Source: Cryptomeria japonica
Lineage: Eukaryota > Streptophyta > Pinopsida > Cupressales > Cupressaceae
Direction: 5' to 3'
DNA length: 64,000 nt
Assembly (NCBI RefSeq): GCF_030272615.1
Contig: NC_081412.1
Location: 475,113,657-475,177,656 of the forward strand
A model generated the notes under the pieces. The model did not search any database. It saw only the letters and a list, made by a program, of their open reading frames with translations, and had not been told where the DNA came from. The stretch's first letter is position 1. Every line of letters begins with the position of its first letter. This document shows, in pieces, positions 22,621 to 34,480 of the stretch. A program made the translations under genes and the position numbers.

Positions 22621-23690
22621 GTAAAATAAGGTAATTTCCTTTGAGTAATAAGCTTATCTCTTATGTTGATAAGACAAACCTTATTTATTCGAGTTTTTTT
22701 TGAAAAATATTACAAAGATTCTAATTCAACATAGAAATATATTTAAGATATGTGTTGTGGTAAAGGTTGTTTAATGGTTACAAAATCCGTTGTTGGCCAT
22801 TAAGTACTAACAACTATTAGAAATTGTTTAAGGGAAACCTATTGGAGTAAGACATAGTACGTAAGAGAACCTTGGTTATAGGAACTTATTTGTAGGTATC
22901 TTTTAAGAAACATTGTGAGGATAATTGCATGTGACTTTGATTCATTTGAAAGTGTGTATGTAGGTGGTTCTTTGGTGAATGATACTTGTATGTCCTCAAG
23001 TCCATAAGGGAAGGATCGAGTGGAAATAACTCTATGGATTGGGTTTGTTCCTAATTTTCTTGACCTTTCCTCTTTTATAGGATTTAAATGAGGCTGAAAT
23101 TTGGTAATAAATGGTTATAAAAGAGTTACAAAAACATGTTAGCTTATATTAAACACATAATTTGATTCTAATTAGCAAGCTAAAGGAAGTGAATGGGTTG
23201 ACTACCTTATAGTTGGTATTTTCATTAGGGTACATTTTGAGTTGATGCCACCTTGAGGTAGTTCTATGTGATTATTATATGCTTGTAAAGCTTAACCTTA
23301 GACTAAAAAGAATACATGAATAGACTTCTAAATAGGTCGATTGTGTTACATACTTATCCATTTGTTCACTACTATAAATCTTATTAAGCATGAGCTTCAC
23401 AAGCGTGAATCATTGGAATATTTATGTAGTGTTAGGTAGTCACTAGAATATGCTAATGACCGATAAATAGATACTATAAGAAACTAATAGGCAATCACCT
23501 ACTTCATAGAGGTGAATTTGCCAATGGCTACCTTAGAGTTGATGTAGTTAGAAGGTAGTCACTAGAACATACAAATTCTAGTTTCCTAGAGCTACTATTG
23601 TATCTTTTATATTAGTGCATATTCATCTAGTTCACAAAAAGGAATGTTTACTAGGGGTTATCTAGAATTTGATACGGTAATAGCTACAGG
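22621..23690. other. No gene seen; short local direct repeats
   Basis: Non-coding. GGTAGTCACTAGAAYATRC occurs at about 23,436 and 23,552, suggesting a small local duplication. Nothing else recognised. Confidence 0.4.
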
Positions 23691-24375
23691 GGTAGTTACC
23701 ACAACTATATTTGGCACCAATTTTCGACGCATTTTTGTTGAAATTTTGACGAACTATCTTCGGATTATTGGTGAAATACTCAACAAAAATTTAATCACTA
23801 AAATTTTGTCACTTGTTCGACATTCCTATTTTTGTCAAACTCTTGACCAAGTGTCGTTGGATGGTTTAACGAAAAAATGCGAGCTATTTTCATCAAAATA
23901 TTGACAAAAAAATTTGTTAGTCTTGCGATGAACAATCAACACAAAACATTGTTAATTATGACAAAAATATCATCGCACATACAACAACTTCATTGGATAT
24001 TTAACTAGTTCATCATAATTGCGACGATGTGGAGCATGCCAATTTGACAAAATTATCGTCGCACATACAACAACATCGTCGGATGTTGATTTCACAAGAG
24101 TCAAAAAACAAAGGATATGAAATGGCGAATCTTTTGCTATTTTGCGTAGTCTAAATATGAAGGATGCAAAATAGAGAACATGTCGTTGTTTTTGCGAAGC
24201 TAAAATAACAATTTGTGAAATGGTGAATACATCCCCATTTCGCGAAAGACAAAAGAAAGGATTGCGAAATAGCAAACTCGACGCTATTTTGCGAAGGGCA
24301 TCAATTACCACATGATAATTGGTGAAAAGGTCACCATTTTAAAAGGAGGAAGAACGTGGGTTTGCGAAATGGCAT
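23690..24375. repeat. Cluster of CGTCG and TTTGCGAA/TTCGCAAA motifs
   Basis: TCGTCGCACATACAACAAC-like blocks occur about 80 bp apart (near 23,970 and 24,057), with GACGAA/CGTCGGAT variants. From 24,120 on there are about eight copies of TTTGCGAA or its complement in both orientations. A block of about 35 bp, from agagtcaaaaaacaaagg (24,099) on, recurs at about 34,666. This looks like the subterminal part of a DNA transposon, family unknown. Confidence 0.4.
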
Positions 24376-24437
24376 TATAAACTTTAATGTCATCTTGTGC
24401 GCATGAATTATGTGAATGAACTATAACATTCAGAGGA

Positions 24438-24962
24438 ATGATGGCAGAGATTGTCATCAACGGTGAATGGCTGTCATAATTGAGTGTGAGGTGTTTAAAT
24501 CTTGATTGGACTGGAGAGAGTGTTGTTGGAGTACCATTTTATTGGTATAATGTTGTATGTAGAGTTGTCTTGGGTGCCTTACACAATGTGGAAGCCAATT
24601 TCTCCTTCCATGCTAACAAGAAATTAGTCCCATTTCTTGGATGATTCATGGATAGGAGGCTAAAAGGTTTGTTTTCATTTAAGGATGAGCACTTGTATGA
24701 GGTTTTGGAGATGCTGCTGGGAGAGGAAATTGTCCATGTAACTCATCTCTATAGGAAGAACCAAGAGGCATATTCATTGATTGCAACCTAAGGTTTCCAG
24801 TTTGAGATAGAGGTGGACAAGATGAAAAATGCCTTGAGAGTTGTAATTGACTCAAGGTATCCATTAAACCTAGATAGTGTGTTTGCTCATGTGGTCCCAA
24901 TGATGGGAATTATTCTTGAGGCAGGGGTAGCTGGTTCGATGACACCCTTACCATTCATTTGA
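24438..24962 (+). pseudogene. Broken ORF of unknown family (about 174 codons)
   Basis: From ATG 24438/24441 one frame reads to TGA 24960-24962 with only three internal stops (after GEWLS, after VPFLG, after YSLIAT) and no frameshift. The peptide is well mixed and protein-like, with segments such as WYNVVCRVVLGALHNVEA, KDEHLYEVLEMLLGEE and MGIILEAGVAGSMTPLPFI. The frame remains mostly open for another 100 bp. I do not recognise the family. It may be part of a transposon-encoded protein or a dead gene. Confidence 0.4.
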
Positions 24963-25349
24963 TAGGCTGGTGATGATTTGAAGGCAAGATGCAAAGCTCT
25001 TTCTTTTCACGGGTGTTAGGCACTCAAAACTTTCAAAAGGTTGAACCAATGTCATTAGGTTTTAGGGGTTCTTCATGAAGTGGCATGAGAAGAGGTGGGT
25101 TGAGAGTTGCGACCAAGACCCCAGACTTCCCAGACAATGAAATGACTCTCAAACTTCTATGAGGAACTGGAGTATAGGCTTCCTCTGGGTTAATCCTTCC
25201 ATGGCCTATGGAGTTTGCATTGTCTATTTGTATATTTTTGCTCTATGACTATTTTCTCCCCAATTCTATATGTACGTGAGGATTTTTGCTAGTAGTTCTA
25301 GTATGCCGATTCTACATGTAGTAGGGTTTTTTTTTGCTAGGATGGTGGT

Positions 25350-25381
25350 TTTGAGGGTGGTTTTTTTTTTTGGGGGGGGTG
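25350..25381 (+). repeat. Poly-T/poly-G run
   Basis: An 11-12 T run followed by a G8 run (tttttggggggggtgg, ending about 25,382). Simple sequence only. Confidence 0.6.
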
Positions 25382-25435
25382 GCAGAACTCTGGTGGTTTT
25401 TCAATACCACCTATACTTGCATATTTGTAATATTT

Positions 25436-25560
25436 TATTTCCAAGCAATACAATACATAAATTATCGATCAATATTTTTATTCCAAGTAGTACAATACAT
25501 AAATTATCAATCAATTATGGATCAATATTGTATTTTCAAGCAATACAATAATGAATGCAT
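25436..25560. repeat. Short tandem repeat, about 58-bp unit
   Basis: CAAGCAATACAATACATAAA-type blocks recur about 2.3 times with intervening ATYGATCAATATT, indicating a small local tandem duplication. Confidence 0.6.
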
Positions 25561-25879
25561 TCTAACCAATAAGAAGGGTCTAACAATGAGTATATTCATG
25601 TGTATACTCTGTGTATGCTCTGTGTGGTTCATATATCCATGTGTATGCTTTGTATTTTCAAGTGTATGCTCTATGTTTGGCTCTCTATTTTTAGTTAATT
25701 TACAATATGAGAATAACAAGAGTGAACCAAATGGGATATGAAGGTCATAGATGTTTCATGCTTCTCACCTTTGTTTGAGAAAATTAAAATCAACATTGCT
25801 TGAGGAAAAGTAAATTTGGGAAGGGCGGACTATAATGTCCCTACTTTGAAATATAATTTAATGATTTCATAATAAATAA

Positions 25880-26590
25880 TAATAATAAAATTAAGGATTA
25901 GAAACTATAAACTTATTTCTAGGATTAGAAGAATAAAGGTATTTCTTTTGCATAAATTTACATAATTTGGTATGAGGCTTATTGTACACGTGCTAAACCA
26001 ATTTTGTAGCTAGACCTAAATTTATCACTGAGATGTTGTGAATACCCAATCCACCTTTAGACTTAAATCTAAACTCATGTTTGCTAATGAGATTAGACAG
26101 TTTTTTTTAAAATCTAGATTTACTTTCAAAATGAAATTTCTGGTAACTCTCTAATTTTGTGACTACTGATTTGGGAGCTTTTAAAACAACCATGTAACAA
26201 TTGGTAGTGGTGTCAAGAGCTGATTTTATCATTTGTATTCTAGATGCCATTGATAACCAGTTGTCTTTCCAATTAGAGATCCTACTTTTTATGATTTGAA
26301 TGTTTTTTTGATAGTCTAAAGATTTATTATGAACCATGAAGAAAGGAATGCCAAACTACTTTCAAGGTAATTCTATCATTGGAAGTGTAGGACTCTAGTA
26401 ATATTAGCATTTACAAGACAAATAGAGTTAAGGATGAATACCTTGGATTTGGATGAATTTATCTTTTGACCAAAATCTAATGAGTATCTTGCCAGCAAGG
26501 ACTTAAGAGTTGAATAGGGAGAACTTTTATAAGGCACCCTACATAAATATATTCTCACCACTATCTCACTATACAAATCTTTCTTTAATA
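25880..26590 (-). pseudogene. LINE RT-domain fragment, minus strand
   Basis: On the minus strand: LDFGQKINSSKSKVFILN (about 26,470-26,420), then a YLGIPFFM-like region, then SRISNWKDNWLSMASRIQM and IKSALD (about 26,280-26,210). It ends with GGLGIHNISVINLGLATKL (about 26,060-26,000) and a KYLYS block. These match the C-terminal RT and linker part of plant LINE ORF2. Several frameshifts and stops are present. No RNase H follows, so it is truncated on both sides. Confidence 0.75.
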
Positions 26591-26940
26591 ACTAATTTGA
26601 CTATACTTGTTTATATGAGCAACCCTTAATATAATTATTAGTATCTTCTGATTCCATTTTGCAGTTGCAGATCAATAGAGGTTAAAGGTCTTTGCTTCCA
26701 AAATCCAATCAACATCTAAAATCAGAACCTTTTTTAGTCATTTACCCTAGGGGACATTACAAATTTGTAAAATTTGAACCTCATTTAGTCAAAACCTTAA
26801 GGCACCCTACAAGATGTCGTTGAATAGGGAGAACTACTATAAGGTACCCTACATAAATATATTTTCACCACTATCGCAATGCATGAAGCTTTCTTTAATA
26901 AATTATTTGACTATACTTGTTTATATGGGCAACCCTAATG
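26511..26940. repeat. Diverged direct repeat, about 120 bp, spaced about 309 bp
   Basis: gttgaatagggagaac starts both copies (26,511 and 26,820), and both end near tacttgtttatatgRgcaac (about 26,630 and 26,935). The first copy overlaps the LINE RT fragment, so the second also carries LINE sequence. This indicates a partial tandem duplication after LINE insertion. Confidence 0.65.
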
Positions 26941-27204
26941 AAAATAATGACTAAATGACTAAAATCGGGACCTTAATTCAAATAAAAGATTCTTAGTGAG
27001 CTTTGAAATTTGTAAGGTAGTGGCATGTGCGGATTGGCCTATTTAAAGATGCCATGTGTTTTGTCTTTGTCCAGAAGTGTTGGATGGTCACATAACACTA
27101 GCAACCAGGTACTTATATCATTGAAAAATGAAGTTTACAGAACATAAGGTTAGAGCTTCCACAAATCATGTCAATTTATAGATACACATCACTCTCAATT
27201 CCCC

Positions 27205-27370
27205 ATACCCAATCATATAACATTAATCATTCATTCATCCAATAATAACATATAACATTAATTCATTCATCCACTAATAACATATAACACTAATTATTTC
27301 ATCCATTACTAACATATTAAATTCATTCATTAACATACACATTCATTCAATAACATATAACATTCATTTT
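27205..27370. repeat. AT-rich minisatellite, about 33-bp unit
   Basis: About five imperfect copies built on CATATAACATTAATTCATTC and CATCCAATAATAA. Confidence 0.65.
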
Positions 27371-27869
27371 TTAAGTTTTTACATTATCAAAAATATGGTT
27401 GTCATAATATGATTACAATCATTTTTTTTGGTTTCTTTTTTGTAGCTAAATAATGAATAAGTGGAGCATCATTTTATAAATCATCCCTCCCCCCTTCAGT
27501 TGTTTTGCCCTCTGCTAGTGATCTTAATGTATGCCTACTCATGTATTCATGACATGGAGGCTGCTGCAAGGGGGGTCTATTGTAATAACAAAGAAATGTT
27601 AAATTGATATGTTTTATTATTATTGTTACAAGTATTTTATTAATTAAAAGAACATTATATTGGTGCTCTTTACTGGATAGGGCCACATCATGTTCCTAAT
27701 CTTGTCTTATAGCCTCATGCTCAACATGCTAAACACCCTCTAAATCCTCTAGAGTTGAAACACAAAAGGTTACATTAATTAATACACCAACTGCAATTAA
27801 ATATGTTTAAAAGAATATTAGAGTTATAATGAATAGTTCATAAGGCACAACACTTGTCATAGGTTTTGC

Positions 27870-28982
27870 AAAAAACATAATTTTCTGCCCCAATAAGCCG
27901 TCCCTAGTCAATTTGAAAAAAAATAACACTTTTGTATGTGCATATGTTGGCTCCTCAAGGCATTTATACAAGTGGTCATGGAAGTTTTGTAGTTGGTTTG
28001 ACTTCTTATGTATCAATGGAACTTGAAACTGGTGAAATAGTTCTAGAAAGTAGAGCACTGGTATTGAGTGATAGGGTTATTTGTTGCATAGATAAGTTTG
28101 ACAAGATGTTGGATAATGCTCGTAGCATGTTACATGAGGTTATGGAATAGTAAATAGTGTCAATTGCAAAGGTTGGGATCATAGCATCTCTTAATGAAAG
28201 GACATCGGTTTTAGGTTGTGCCAATCCTAGCAGTTCACACTACAACCCTAGACTATCAAATATTGATAATATCCAACTTCCTCCAACCTTGCTTTCCAGG
28301 TATGATCTCATCTACCTAGTTCCTGATAAAGCTAATGAACAAACAAGTTGATGCCTTGCAAGGCATCTTGTTTCATTACATTATGATGAACCTGAGGACC
28401 AAACACTAGATGCATTGAACCTCCCAACCCTAACTTCATATATCACTTATGCAAGACACCATATACATCCTAAAACATCTGATGAAGTTGTAGAGGTTCT
28501 GATCTGTGGTTATGTTGAAATGCATAGTAAGGGCAACTTTCCTAGTAATAGAAAAAGGGATATCACAACACCTCATCAAATTGAAAGGTTGATTTAAGAA
28601 TTAATGAAGCACTATCATGCATTCAATTCACTGAGTGCGTCAAAAGGTGTGATGTGGCAGATGCATTCCACCTACTTGAAGTTGCACTTCAACAATCTGC
28701 CATCGATCATTCAACTGAGAGCATTGACATGGATCTCATCACTATGGGAGTTTCAGCCAGTGAAAGAATAAGACGAGCCAATCTTGTTTCATTAGTTAGG
28801 ATTCTTCTCATGGAAAAGATGTAGGCAGAGGGATCATCAACACATATAACAAAGTTACTAGAGTAAATACACAAAGAGGGATCCGAGGAAGTCAACCTCA
28901 ATGATATTCACAATGTAATTGGAAACCTTGTGAGTGAGGGGTTTGTTACAGTCCTTGAAGACAATGTTAAGAGAACTTGAAA
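27870..28982 (+). pseudogene. MCM4: Retroposed pseudogene of DNA replication helicase subunit MCM4
   Basis: The plus strand carries the second half of an MCM4-type AAA+ helicase without introns. A degraded Walker A region (near 27,890) is followed by YVHMLAPQGIYTSG, ALVLSDRVICCIDKFDKM (Walker B region) and DNARSMLHEVME. Next come [34 protein letters not shown] and the arginine-finger region [10 protein letters not shown]. The C-terminal LLEVALQQSAIDHST, IDMDLITMGVSASERIRRAN and VSEGFVTVLEDNVKR blocks match plant MCM4. Stops (two after HEVME, one after TS, one after KM) and a frameshift near 28,600 make it dead. Lack of introns and 5' truncation point to LINE-mediated retroposition. MCM4 is chosen over other MCMs by the C-terminal blocks, from family memory. 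Confidence 0.82.
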
Positions 28983-30734
28983 AACATTTAAGGATGATAC
29001 AACACCCATATGATAATTAGTAACAGTGTATTTCATAAGACTGATGTCTTAGTGTTGTGACAAACTAATTTAATATGCTTTGATAATTATGCTCTATAGT
29101 ACATCGCTGGGTACTTTCTCTTGTAACAAAATGTTGAAGTAGGAAGGAATGGAAAGCATGGTTGTACAATTTGATGACAAAAATTGACATCAAAAAATAA
29201 ATTAAAATAATGTAAGAACCATAAAATGGTTGGGCAAACCCTATGAAAGAGATTTTCATGCCCAATCCCATACAACCTAGGCAATCTCATGAAGGAGATG
29301 TATGCCTACGAACTCCATCAAAGCTGATACAATTTTTTTGCCCCAGAAAGCCTTACCCACTCAATGTAAAAATACACAATACCATTTCAACCTTGTTTAG
29401 TAAATTGGAAGGATTTTATAGTAGATTTGAAGATTAATGGGAGTTGACCAAAATATAGAATGCAACACTTATAGTGGATTTGTTGACACTTGCACTTGTT
29501 CGTCCTCTCTCTCCCTCCATTTTTCAATTTACGGTTAGCTGGATGCTTTCTGGGCGGCCTTGTATTTCAATTGATCCTTGTAGTCATTATGCCAATGAGG
29601 GTTCTACTAGGATTGCTTATAAAACTTGATTATGCCATATGTATTGTAGCCCCAACTCTCCTCTCCTGCACACACAAGATTCAAATAAAAACTAGCCAAA
29701 TAGACTAAAAGTTTATTTTTATACTTTTAAAATAAAATTTTATATTTCAAATAAAAATAAAAATTTGGAGCCAATTATTTTTCTTTGTTTTAATTATTAT
29801 GTAAACTTGAAGCAAAAAATATCTACAATACACTTTATTTGAACACCTCCTAGAAGATATGAAGGCCTAAAAAAAATAATCTAATAATAATGCAAGTTTG
29901 GGTGCATTGTCATTGAAAATTATGGTATGTGGGAATTTAATAATGTTAGCTTCAACTGATTTTTGAAATACTAGTTTGATAAGCTCCACCAAGGAAGTGT
30001 ACATATGTTTTTGATGATTTTGGACTATTGAATATCCTTGTGGTATAACATGTGCTAGTTGCTGGACATTTTGAAACATTAGGATATTTTTATTTAGGTA
30101 CATGTTCGAGCTCTAAATGAATTTGGATTTAATTACCGAGCATCATTTGATAACATTTTGGTTTAGCCCTGTGTTTTTTTCATTGGTTTAGTTATTATGT
30201 TATCTTTGTCTTTATTATAGTTCTCAACCAAAATGTTGGCAACAAGGGATTTATAGATGGTGACCCCCATATCTATAATATCATCAAAAGTGGGAACACA
30301 ATGGAATTGTAGATGAAAAGCCATTCTAGAATTAATATTTATGATGAAAATATAGAATTTGTTTTTTGGTTAGGCCAATGAAACTACCTAAAAAGGCAAC
30401 TCCATAATTTAAGGAAGGAAGAAAAAAATCCCCATTTTGTTGTTTTGCATTTGTATGCCCTTCCCATTTGTGGCTTGGAGATGTGTTGATCTCTATAATA
30501 ACTTGACTATGTATCTAGGGGTGCATAGGTTGTCGTTGTATTTTGATTCTAAGTGGTTGCTCAACCTTTTTGCCTCATTGTAACACTAAGCCTTAGTGTA
30601 ACCCTAACCATGATATCAACCCTAATTTATTAAACTGATCACAAAATTTGAAGCTATAGAAGTTTTCTTATAAAAACTTTTACAACAGTACCCTAGATAA
30701 AATGTCTATTTTCACCTATAGGAATGTAAATGTT
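28983..30734. other. No gene seen
   Basis: AT-rich intergenic sequence. A 64-codon open frame at 29,243-29,437 has no recognisable motif and is not claimed. No RNA gene or clear repeat identified. Confidence 0.4.
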
Positions 30735-30942
30735 TTCTATTAGGGGAAAACGAGTTTTGAAGGGTCCCTAAAACCCTTTACATCAAATATTCAAAAGATA
30801 GCCATTAGAGAACACTAGACAAGCAAAAGACAACAGTCATAGAAACGATAGTTAGCTGGAAACAAAAAGCCAGCAGTAGAAAGACACAACACAAAGAAAC
30901 TAAACACCAGACATCAATAAAAATAGAGAAGAACAACCAAGT

Positions 30943-32615
30943 CTAGGTGAAGCTCTTTATCAACTCGATAGCTTCTAGTTCCAATTTCTCCATGGTCTCA
31001 GCAGTTCACTTGATGTCTTCAATGTCCCTGCTTTGGTTTTGCTTCTTTCTCGTACTTGTGCATGTTCTTTTTCCAGGACCTGCTTCCTTATCTTTAGGGG
31101 TACCATTTGTCTCCTCAGTAGTGTCCTCGAGGGCCTTTTCCCCCTGGACCCATTCAAGTTTGCTGATAAGGACCTTGATACTATCAAAGGCAACCTTTAA
31201 AATCTTGTAACTCTGCTCCGCAATCTTTTTGAGAGTCTTCTCAATCCCTTCAATCTTGTTTTCAGTTGGCCCAGCATTGGGAATTTATGATTTCCTCTAC
31301 ATTGGTGCTAGCTTAAGTTACCTCACTTAAGAAATCAAGTAGAGAGCTAAATTTATTGATGTCAGTAGCTTCTAGAGCTTCAAGTTTTCTATCTTCCTTG
31401 ACCTGTTTGGCTTTTATGCTTTTTATTTCCTTATAAACCCAAAAGAAGACCTTATTGAAGCAGTCCATTTTATTTTTGATACAGAGGTCAAACTCCAGAG
31501 GGGAGCCATCCTGAGCCTCATCTCCCATAGGGTCCAAGTTCACCTCTAGACCCACCTCCTTCCATTCTATTGTCTTGATTTCCTTATTGGGGTTGTTCTC
31601 CCCAACCAAGCCCTTACTGTGATCCTTGGAGCTGGTAGGAAGGGTCGAATATTTATTAGCTCTCAACTTCTCATCTCTCAACATCTTCCCCTTTTTCTTC
31701 TAGCTTGAGATAATTTGAACCTCCTCAGTGTCTGTCTCTGTGTCATCTTCACTCACCTCTTCTTTCTCATACAAACTGTCATTGTCCTCCCCCTTCTATT
31801 TTTGACTGATTGACCCTTTACCCTATTCCTCTTTCCTAATTTACCTTTTACACTTGCTCAACCCGGTGGTATGGGTATCCACCTTAATATTTGCCTCTGT
31901 GTCGTATCCCTCATCATCTTCATCATGCGAATCAACCAAATCCTCTTCTAACTCAAAAACCTCAGATATAGCATTTTGAATAGTGGTGTTCTTGATATGG
32001 TTGTAAATAACTACCATAAGACCCTCATGTAAAAGATGGATTGGTCTTGGGTTTAGAGATAGCATCCATAATCCTTGAAATTAGGGCACATAATAGGTAG
32101 TAGGGGAGGGAAATTTTCTGCTTGTGCCGGAAATGATTAAGAATAACAACATGGTAGCTATAAACTATGGTATATCTACCATCTAAAATTATGAATTCCA
32201 TGAAAGCAAACAAAATCCATTGCCAAAGCAACTTGATTACCTTAGGGGAGTAGTAAGTGTGGATTCCCTTCACCAGTTTTACTTTCTTTGCCTCGTCCTT
32301 GGGGAATTTCTTCATAGCAACATCTGACAGCTTCCGGTCCCTATAGAATTTGATTCCATCCATCAGAAAACCCATATCCTTAGTGATCATGGTTTCATTA
32401 ACCTTTAGCTTCCTCTTGCCAATGGTCAGGGTGCCCTTATTCCACCCCTTTTTTAAAATCCTAGTGATTTTAGGTCTTCTTTCTTGCATTATTTCCATGA
32501 AATCCAATATTTTTGCTTCTTGCAGCATAGCCCAAACCTGGAATGGTCTTGCCATTTATCAATTTTTGTAGCCTTTGTGCACTTACGATTTTCCCCTATC
32601 TTCTTATCAATATGA
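30943..32615 (-). pseudogene. Second copy of the unidentified LINE-associated ORF
   Basis: Minus-strand translation aligns with the + strand ORF at 2,691-4,400 from end to end, across three frames. The start is IGENRKCTKATKID (near 32,610). The core is YRDRKLSD, then WQWILFAFMEFIILDGRYT, VYSYHVVILNHFRH and LPYYLLCA (32,330-32,070). HEGLMVVIYNHIK (32,040-32,000) and an Asp/Glu-rich segment follow. The coiled coil contains IEKTLKKIAEQSYKILK (near 31,220), and the stop is TAG at 30,945-30,943. Copy 1 has IEECLKSISEQSLSILK at the matching place. Conservation of both the globular core and the coiled coil implies a real ancestral protein. No known family recognised. Confidence 0.7.
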
Positions 32616-32874
32616 GCAGAATGTAAATTCCTACAAATGTCACTCTCTCTATAGACTATTTTTTTAAGAAGCAAAGAAGAAGCCCCTAGAAGAAAATAGA
32701 TATTTCTCCAGCTTCCACTCAAAATAGAAAGAAGCACCCACAAAGCATGCATGATATTATGGAAATTAATAGTGTACCTCACTCTCAGTTGATTACGATA
32801 TCGTTTCATGATGCCATGACCACCCCTTCCATTTCAAGAAATGATATCAAATCTTGCCTTGTTTTCCATGATAT

Positions 32875-34480
32875 CTAATAATTTAAAATGTCACATGCAA
32901 CTTGAGGGACCTCCCCCTCTCCATACCTAATTTTTATTTGCCCAATCAACACTCCTTTTGGACTCTCTATAATAATGAGAAATGTGATAATGATTGAATT
33001 CCTCAAGCAACTCCCTGACCATGTCAATATTGTTTTTAATCATCCATGACAGTTGTTGCTTACCAAGGAGGTAATTAATTATATTTTTACAATCCCCCTC
33101 CAGCCATAAATATGTAGCTCCCAGTTGATGCACTAAATTAATAGCTTGGAGGGCGCCCATGGCTTTAGCCAAATGATTTGTTTGGTTCCCCAAGGGGGAG
33201 GCCACCGCCCCCATGCAAAAGCCAATGTGCTATTCTAGATAACTCCACCATAACCAACTGCCCTAGGGTTCCCTTTAGTAGCCCTGTCAAAGTTAGCCTT
33301 AATCCAATTATTGGGAGGAGAAGACAAACAACACATCCTTCTTTTGAGTTAATTGTTATTATTGTCCATGTAGGTTGGGATATTCCATCTCCTTAAAACA
33401 ACATACTCTTCCTTACTGTTGCAATAATGAGATCCAATAGTTATCACATTCTCAATAAGATTGTGTTTTATATTATCCCATGCCACTTCGGGGGAGTCAA
33501 TGGCATTCCTGAAAATTCTATTATTCCTTTCTTTCAGATACCCCATAGGATATATGGAAAGGAGAACTCCCACAAAGTCCTTATAGTCATATTTTTAGTT
33601 CTACAAGACCAACTCCTGAAACAGTGTTGAATCTCCTCGGGGAACACCCAATTTAAACCCCAAAGCTAGAAAAATATCGACCAGATAGGTTGGACAAAAG
33701 GACAATGAATAAAAATATGGTTCATGGATTCTTAATCATTAAGGCATAAGTAGCATATGTTGGGTCAATGTAGAATCCCCTCTTTCTCAGGTTATATTTG
33801 GTTATTATTTTATTTTGCAAAAGAATCCATTAAAAAATATTAATTTTAGGAGTCAAACCTGAACACCAAACTTTGGCCTAGTGGGGGAAATATTCTTGAG
33901 ACTGAGCCAACATAAGGACAATAGATGCCGCCAAATAACTCCCTGAAGGGGTACCTCCCCACACCAAGTGGTCCTCCCTTCTTGGATTAATGACAACCTG
34001 GTGGAGCTTTATATTAACATGCTTTAAGTTAGGATCAATAGAGCTCATGTCCACCCACTTCCAATCTCTCTAGTAGTCAGCAAATTTAACGCCAAACTTG
34101 TTCTTGCAGGCTTGAATGGTCAACTAAGAAACACAATGATCATTAAGAGGATCCCCTCCAATCAGGCCATCATCCCAAAAATCCACCTTTGTACCATTAC
34201 CAATGGCCCTCATTTTTCCTAGACTCACAATACCTTTTGCATGAGTAACATTGTTCCATATGGTAGAGTCACTCAGGATCTGATCTGAAGCAAGGAAATC
34301 TTCCATGGTAGGGTTCACACATAAGTATTTAGCCTTCCAAATTTCACTCCTTTCACTTGTTCCTTGATAGATTCTCCAAAATTGTTTGGCCAAGAAGGTT
34401 TTATTCAAGGTTTTAATATTTCTCAGGCCAATCCCTCACCTTCTTTGATTTGCAAACTTTATCCCAGACAACGAGGGAAA
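32875..34480 (-). pseudogene. LINE ORF2 C-terminal remnant: RT end, zf-RVT, RNase H
   Basis: Segments in order on the minus strand: TLNKTFLAKQFWRIYQ (34,420-34,360), WNNVTHAKGIVSLGKMRAIG (near 34,250), and CYLCLND-stop-ESMNHIFIHC zinc-binding (near 33,760-33,690). YLKERNNRIFRNAIDSP (near 33,500) follows, and then RNase H with LWLEGDCKNIINYLLG and RESKRSVDWAN (33,100-32,935). The RNase H Glu has become Lys (AKAMGAL where copy 1 has VEAMAAL), so the domain is catalytically dead even apart from frameshifts. Alignable throughout with 850-2,482 of copy 1. Confidence 0.8.

Larger units (their letters stand above)
30735..34480 (-). mobile_element. 5'-truncated LINE, copy 2, minus strand, with the same downstream ORF
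   Basis: Read on the minus strand it starts abruptly inside the end of RT (VSLVVWDKVC near 34,460). It runs through the zinc-binding linker and RNase H (to about 32,875), then a spacer of about 260 nt, then an ORF homologous to 2,691-4,400 (32,615-30,943), and a T-rich tail ending near 30,735. 5' truncation is typical of LINE insertion, so the retained 3' portion, extra ORF included, is best read as one inserted element. No poly(A) or TSD was recognised. Confidence 0.75.

Noticed and set aside
29243-29437. 64-codon open frame
   Set aside because: Short, no motif, no neighbouring coding continuity.
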